A DNA stretch of 56,416 nt from a virus. The first letter of the stretch is position 1; each line of letters opens with the position of its first letter. Both the position numbers and the translations under genes were made by a program. Below, in pieces: positions 52,361 through 56,416 of this stretch. The stretch is taken from the IMG/VR virus record IMGVR_UViG_3300021440_000005, positions 1 through 56,416 of that record; one strand, given 5' to 3'. The notes beneath the pieces are model-generated. The model did no database searches, was not told the origin of the DNA, and worked only from the letters and a program-made list of their open reading frames with translations.

Positions 52361-52825
52361 TTATATAATTGTTTTCTTCAACTCAAACTTTTCAAAATCT
52401 TCGTCAACCAAAACATAAACATAGTCTTGGTCGTGACGTAGTCGAAACCATTCGGTCGCCTGAATCATGATGATTAAATCTGAGTGTTGCTTTTCTTTCA
52501 ATCCCGCAATTACGTTTTTAATCCAATTTTCGAGGTCTGCCCGAGGATCGGGTATTTCCTCATAAAATATAATTTCTTGGATTGCATTGAAAACTGGTGT
52601 GTTGATTAATGTTGAGGTGTTTTTTGAAAAGTTAACGATCTTTTTTTTAAAGGTTTCACACTCAATCCCATTAGAAGAGATTATAAATTTATCGTGAAAT
52701 AGATTACCTCCATTGGATTTCCGCCATAAACATTCCATCAAAAATAATAATTTCATGTAATGCGCAGAGCTTATGGGCATCTCGAAATCTACTAAATATT
52801 TGACTGGAATCAACGTACTAACCAT
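52361..52825 (-). CDS. Panacea/DUF4065-like protein
   Basis: 154 residues. The N-terminal half fits the Panacea (SocA-like) pattern: TLIPVKYLVDF, then HYMKLLFLMECLW matching LxKLLYFAQGW, then LFHDKFIISSNGIECETFKK where FxAWxxGPVxPxVY is expected. Panacea domains act as antitoxins or proteolysis adaptors. The match is partial. 12 nt before the chaperonin gene. Antitoxin or adaptor role is inference. Confidence 0.45.
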   Translation of the reverse strand: MVSTLIPVKYLVDFEMPISSAHYMKLLFLMECLWRKSNGGNLFHDKFIISSNGIECETFKKKIVNFSKNTSTLINTPVFNAIQEIIFYEEIPDPRADLENWIKNVIAGLKEKQHSDLIIMIQATEWFRLRHDQDYVYVLVDEDFEKFELKKTII

Positions 52826-52835
52826 AACCTCTAAA

Positions 52836-53225
52836 CTATTTCTCCATTATTTGTTTAAAAGTATAAGGGCACTCACTCGGGTAATTCTCTAAAAATCCTT
52901 CGTCATATTTCATAAGAATAGTTAATGCTCCGTAGTAGTAATCCTTGACTACTTGATCTAAGTTTACTTCTTCCTTCGACAGTAGTTTTTTAAGATATTT
53001 CTTAACTTCCTTTCTTGCTAAAAGAAATCTTTCCTCATTAAAATAATTTTTGTCGATTATTTCATTTCTAAATTCTTTTAGTAATTTATAAGCAACCAGA
53101 TAAATAATATTTTGGTTAAAAACATAAGTGTTATAAGCTTGCTTACCTTCCGATTGAGATGGTGGGAAAGAAGGCTCCGAGTATTTAAGAATAGATTGTA
53201 ATGTAATAAGTTGTAGTTTCATCAA
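52836..53225 (-). CDS. Tandem paralogue B
   Basis: 129 residues, close paralogue of the gene at 53302 (shared AYNTYVF-QNI-YL-AYKL-KEFRNEI and the identical ending ECPYTFKQIMEK). All helical, soluble. The ~75-nt upstream spacer is also duplicated. Next to the Panacea-like gene, so one member could be its partner. Unknown family. Confidence 0.6.
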   Translation of the reverse strand: MMKLQLITLQSILKYSEPSFPPSQSEGKQAYNTYVFNQNIIYLVAYKLLKEFRNEIIDKNYFNEERFLLARKEVKKYLKKLLSKEEVNLDQVVKDYYYGALTILMKYDEGFLENYPSECPYTFKQIMEK

Positions 53226-53301
53226 AGATCATCTATTTCTTATAATTTTTATATAAGTTTAACTAAAACTGGTTCTAAAGCAATGGATTTTTATCAATAA
53301 A

Positions 53302-53682
53302 CTATTTCTCCATTATTTGTTTAAACGTATATGGACACTCTTCTGCATAGTCTGAGCGAGATCCTTCTTCTTTTTTCATTAATTCAATTAATGCTCCGAA
53401 ATAGTAATTTTTAACTAGTTCATCAGGATTAACTTCTTCCTTCAAAAGAATTTTCTTAAGATATTTTTTGGCAAGCTTTCTTACAGAAAGAAATGTATCT
53501 GTATTGAAATATTCTGTATTTTTTATTTCATTTCTAAATTCTTTCACGAGTTTATATGCTATAAGATAGGTGATATTTTGGCAAAAAACATAAGTATTAT
53601 ATGCATGTTCACCTTGCGATTTAGGAGGAGGAGAGGGAGTCTGTGTGAGAGCCATTATTCTATCAAACGAAACAAATTCCAC
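53302..53682 (-). CDS. Tandem paralogue A
   Basis: 126 residues. First of the duplicated pair; differs from copy B mainly in the first ~25 residues and near residues 100-115. The sequence CTGGTTCCAAAGCAATG upstream is repeated with few changes before copy B, so the unit duplicated with its spacer. Function unknown. Confidence 0.6.
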   Translation of the reverse strand: MEFVSFDRIMALTQTPSPPPKSQGEHAYNTYVFCQNITYLIAYKLVKEFRNEIKNTEYFNTDTFLSVRKLAKKYLKKILLKEEVNPDELVKNYYFGALIELMKKEEGSRSDYAEECPYTFKQIMEK

Positions 53683-53748
53683 AGCATGTGACCTTTAATT
53701 AAAATTTATATTTAGTTTAAACGAAACTGGTTCCAAAGCAATGAATTT

Positions 53749-55455
53749 TTATCTATCTAGGCGCATTTTATCGCGATAATCGTAGTCTTTTAACTTATAA
53801 ATTGTTGCCTCCATAGCTTCTTCATATCTTTGTGGCTTGTAGTGTTCCTCGGTTCCGATATATTTTCTATCAGCTAACCAGTCGATCGTCATGGTAAAGG
53901 TGTCCATCAGATCGCGAGCTTCCCCAACTACATGGGGGAACTGTGTGCAAATATCGATAAATCTTTCTCCAAAATAATCAGCTTTCCCGATATAGGGATA
54001 TTTGCCCATAACATAAACTCTGCCAGATTCAACGTACGGTTGCGTTAAACGAGCACGCATAGTTTTACCGTCTTCCGTCTTCCCATACTTGGTTGTTCCA
54101 AGCGCGGGAGGAGTGTACTGCAACGCGTTTAATCCAATTTCTCTTAACGATTGCGCTAGCGAAATACCGTTCGCTTTGGCTTCAATAAGTAAATGCGTGC
54201 ATGGGTAACTACCTTCCATGGGATTGGCTAAGTCAGTATCAAAAATATTTTTAGACATACGAATAACCATTTTTCTTAGGTCATTCCATTCCACCCTTCC
54301 ATACCAGAATGATAACAACATAACGTTGTACACTCCACGTTCGTCGCGGAATAGTCCGTAGCTCGAACATGCAGAAAATGAGGCTGTTGAAGATGTCGAA
54401 ATTGCTGTGTCCCAAGAAGTAATGATAAATTCGAATGGAGGAAGTTCACCGTGATTCCAAACCTTAAACCAGTTTCTCTCGAAGATACCACCCGAAGTAG
54501 GCAACGGTTCACATTGATAAAGTGACGAATAAGCTAGGGGTGACATTGTTGAACGAATGAATTCGTGTTGTTCGACGGAATGTCTTTCCGGGTTTATGTA
54601 TTCATTTTCGAATGTTCGGGGGTCTTGCCATAAAATTTTATCTGAACCAGGAAGATACGTCGTGCATCTTCTTGCAGATTTGAATTGAAAAGGTATTTCA
54701 ACACAAACTGTTCCGGGCAAATTCTTAGCTTTAACGTGTCCAAACAAATCATTCGGATGCACTCTGTGCTGACCAATTAAAAAACGTGTTGTTTCGGGGT
54801 CGATTTGACGATGGATAAAAATATTATCAAAATCTTCGCAAACTTTTTCGATTGAAGCTACATTATTTTTGTCTTTAATGTTGTTCGGGTCGTCGAAAGA
54901 TATAATCGTCCCTCCTCCGGAGGTGATCTGCCCACCATAAGAAGCAGCAATTCTTTCTCCACCTAGGTTGTTTTGGGTGATCATGCGATTTTGTTTTGTT
55001 AGGTAGAAATCCATTCCGAATAATTGTTGAAATGCAGGATGACGAATAATGTTCTGCATATACTCATTATCTCGTGTCGCATATCTTTCCGCGTAACAAG
55101 TATTTAAAAAACGTTCTTTGGGATTTTTTATCCATATCCAAGCTGGATAGATTACGTTCCAAAAAGTGGATTTTCCTTCTTTGGGGGGTTCCGTCCAAAG
55201 AAGAAACTTAATTTTGTTTTCCTGGAAAGCTTTTCCGTGTATGACACGGGCTTCAAATGAGTAACCCTTTTTTAAAGGAGTAGATGTTCCAGCATAAGGC
55301 CAAAAATCTTCCGTGAATGCGCCTAGATCGTTTCGGTACTTTTCTTTCAATTCATTAATTAATGGATCAACCGCTCCGTTAAGGAGTTTCTCAATACCAT
55401 TATATTTTGATTTGATACGATTTACTTCCGCGTTTAACGCTTTTAAATTAGCCAT
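53749..55455 (-). CDS. Terminase large subunit
   Basis: 568 residues. ATPase: Walker A TEPPKEGKST (88-97), Walker B IISFDDPNN (~184-192). Nuclease: ITSWDTA and LLIEAKANG, with an acidic later motif region (GEARDLMDTF). It cuts and pumps DNA into the prohead through the portal. The leader shows the TAATAAGAAA motif. Both domains look intact. No small terminase is adjacent; candidates are the HTH protein at 14462 or the protein at 31056. Confidence 0.93.
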   Translation of the reverse strand: MANLKALNAEVNRIKSKYNGIEKLLNGAVDPLINELKEKYRNDLGAFTEDFWPYAGTSTPLKKGYSFEARVIHGKAFQENKIKFLLWTEPPKEGKSTFWNVIYPAWIWIKNPKERFLNTCYAERYATRDNEYMQNIIRHPAFQQLFGMDFYLTKQNRMITQNNLGGERIAASYGGQITSGGGTIISFDDPNNIKDKNNVASIEKVCEDFDNIFIHRQIDPETTRFLIGQHRVHPNDLFGHVKAKNLPGTVCVEIPFQFKSARRCTTYLPGSDKILWQDPRTFENEYINPERHSVEQHEFIRSTMSPLAYSSLYQCEPLPTSGGIFERNWFKVWNHGELPPFEFIITSWDTAISTSSTASFSACSSYGLFRDERGVYNVMLLSFWYGRVEWNDLRKMVIRMSKNIFDTDLANPMEGSYPCTHLLIEAKANGISLAQSLREIGLNALQYTPPALGTTKYGKTEDGKTMRARLTQPYVESGRVYVMGKYPYIGKADYFGERFIDICTQFPHVVGEARDLMDTFTMTIDWLADRKYIGTEEHYKPQRYEEAMEATIYKLKDYDYRDKMRLDR

Positions 55456-55459
55456 TTTT

Positions 55460-55468
55460 CTTATTATT
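55460..55468 (-). promoter_or_regulatory. Late-type leader of terminase gene
   Basis: AATAATAAG directly before the coding start, as at the capsid and tail genes, with TTGAAT/TTAAAT-type A/T-rich sequence upstream. Confidence 0.45.
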
Positions 55469-55553
55469 TTTAAGCTAATTGAATTTTGGCTTAAAATTTG
55501 AATATAGTCAATTAATTAGGCATTTTATATAAATCTGGGCTTGAAAAAATGAA

Positions 55554-55602
55554 CCCCCCCTATGGCAGAGCCGTAGGAGGGTGTTGTCCTTTTTAGGGGA
55601 CA
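55554..55602 (-). terminator. Stem-loops after the tail-fibre gene
   Basis: CCCTATGGC/GCCGTAGGAGGG (55554-55581) forms a long stem with a 3-nt loop, and TGTCC/GGGGACA (55585-55602) a second. On the minus strand the first is followed by TTCATTTTTT. They separate the structural operon from terminase. Confidence 0.6.
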
Positions 55603-55640
55603 GAATAAATTATATTAAATATTGCTTACACAATCAAGCC

Positions 55641-56416
55641 TTAAATTCTTGCTTCTAAGTCATCAATTCTACTTTTTAACTTTTTCATCTCATTTAGTAA
55701 TAGAACACTCAACATACTGTAGTTAATAGAGAATGGTTTTTTTTCATTATAGCAGACGAGCTCCGGAATTATTTTATCGACTTCTTCAGCAATCATACCA
55801 AAACATTTTTCTCCCGAATCTATATGCGTATAATTGACGGGACGTAAATCATAAATCTTGTTAGTATCAATAGTTAAGTCGACTATATTCTTTTTGAACT
55901 TTTTACTGGAAGCCAACAAGTAAATGCGATTTCCTGATCTTACCAAAGCTGTGCCTGTTCCACTGGTAGTGATATTAGGCATATTGATGTCTTGTTGGTT
56001 AAGATACAGGGATGTACCAAAAAGACTGGTCGTTGCAACCCCAGTATTAATGTTAACATCCTGGTTATTCGAAACGACGTTTAACGCACCTGTCAAACTT
56101 AGATTCGCAGTAGTCAGAAAAGTAGCCGCTGTTCCTGTATTTATAACTCCGGCTGCATTGTTAGTAGTAAAGTTGAACGCGTTATTGACATAAAAAGTTC
56201 CACAAGTAACGTTAAAATTCGCTGTTCCATTAAAATATGACGCTGTGTTTCCAAAATTTACTTGAAAACCACCTGTTGTTTGCGAATAACCGTTACTCGC
56301 AGTAAGCAACCCTCCGCTAGAAACTGCTCCAGAAGAAGTAACCGAAGTAGCAGAAACGCTAGCCAGCGTTGAATTTCCGTTTACAGAAAGAGTACCAGAA
56401 ACAGTCTCGTTGCCGG
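55641..56416 (-). CDS. Tail fibre with S74 chaperone domain, C-terminal part
   Basis: This is the continuation of the gene starting at 559. Bases 56312-56416 duplicate 1-105. The last ~95 residues form an intramolecular chaperone/peptidase S74 domain: SSKKFKKNI, then IYDLRPVNY, then FGMIAEEVDKIIPELV, ending in a coiled coil (LLLNEMKKLKSRIDDLEARI). In this family the domain trimerises the fibre and is then cut off by a Ser-Lys mechanism; the conserved SxxxKxxI start is present. The preceding ~120 residues are repetitive fibre sequence. A stem-loop at 55554-55581 lies downstream, before terminase. Confidence 0.9.
   Translation of the reverse strand, partial: GNETVSGTLSVNGNSTLASVSATSVTSSGAVSSGGLLTASNGYSQTTGGFQVNFGNTASYFNGTANFNVTCGTFYVNNAFNFTTNNAAGVINTGTAATFLTTANLSLTGALNVVSNNQDVNINTGVATTSLFGTSLYLNQQDINMPNITTSGTGTALVRSGNRIYLLASSKKFKKNIVDLTIDTNKIYDLRPVNYTHIDSGEKCFGMIAEEVDKIIPELVCYNEKKPFSINYSMLSVLLLNEMKKLKSRIDDLEARI
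56312..56416. repeat. Second copy of the terminal repeat
   Basis: Exact copy of bases 1-105; see that entry. It encodes part of the tail fibre on the minus strand. Confidence 0.95.

Noticed and set aside
54790-54812. Eight-base match of spacer 4 (GGGTCGAT) in the terminase gene
   Set aside because: Too short, with mismatches at the two PAM-side bases.
1-56416. tRNA genes
   Set aside because: Scanned by eye for T-arm GTTCGA-type motifs with a following acceptor; the few hits (for example near 43240) lack cloverleaf partners.

Overview
The window is one complete circular genome. Bases 56312-56416 repeat bases 1-105 exactly, so the molecule closes at about 56,311 bp. It carries podovirus-type virion genes (large terminase, portal, major capsid protein, P22 gp4/gp10-like neck proteins, S74 tail fibre, GH108 endolysin). 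It also carries a plasmid-style replication initiator and serine recombinases, and I see no tyrosine integrase. The best reading is a phage-plasmid. The DnaK and DnaJ are alphaproteobacterial in character and the DNA is AT-rich with degenerate intergenic repeats. That suggests an alphaproteobacterial (perhaps Holosporales or Rickettsiales-like endosymbiont) host, but this is inference.

Layout. Minus strand, 14749 down through position 1 and on to 50615: an HTH protein, two GroES-like proteins, a scaffold-like protein, large internal virion proteins, endolysin, tail proteins and S74 fibre (across the junction), then terminase, two tandem paralogues, a Panacea-like protein and a GroEL-like chaperonin. 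Plus strand, 14810-18251: portal, a small protein, an ERF-type annealing protein. Minus strand, 30542 down to 18239: a duplicated abundant virion protein, the major capsid protein, a series of beta-rich virion proteins and the neck proteins, interrupted by a plus-strand VRR-NUC nuclease. 31.0-38.8 kb: a CRISPR-Cas module mixed with replication genes. 38.8-44.6 kb: host-like cargo (secreted protein, dnaK, dnaJ, active resolvase). 45.0-49.3 kb: small plus-strand accessory genes. 49.4-50.6 kb: SSB and a resolvase-fold regulator.

The striking system is in the CRISPR module. A full-length 1039-aa type II-C Cas9 has lost its catalytic residues in both nuclease domains: RuvC-I Asp is Lys7, RuvC-II Glu is Tyr495, and HNH Asp/His/Asn are Ile574/Asn575/Ser603. 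The bridge helix and the rest of the protein are intact. The locus also has its own promoter and terminator, a 7-repeat array (36-bp repeats, 28-31-bp spacers) and a candidate tracrRNA just upstream of the array. There is no cas1, cas2 or csn2. Two of the six spacers match this same genome: spacer 3 matches 23 nt perfectly in the portal gene, and spacer 6 matches 27 of 31 nt in an internal virion protein gene. A cutting Cas9 would destroy its own genome; a dead one can only bind. The module could be CRISPR-interference control of the phage's own late genes, silencing of related competitor phages, or a shield/decoy against an active host Cas9 that uses the same spacers.

Loss of catalysis recurs elsewhere. 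Two serine-recombinase-fold proteins (37393-37989 and 49911-50549) lack active-site residues next to one intact resolvase (44011-44592), and an ATPase-like protein (45337-45825) has lost its Walker A lysine/serine. The phage also encodes GroEL, two GroES-like proteins, DnaK and DnaJ.
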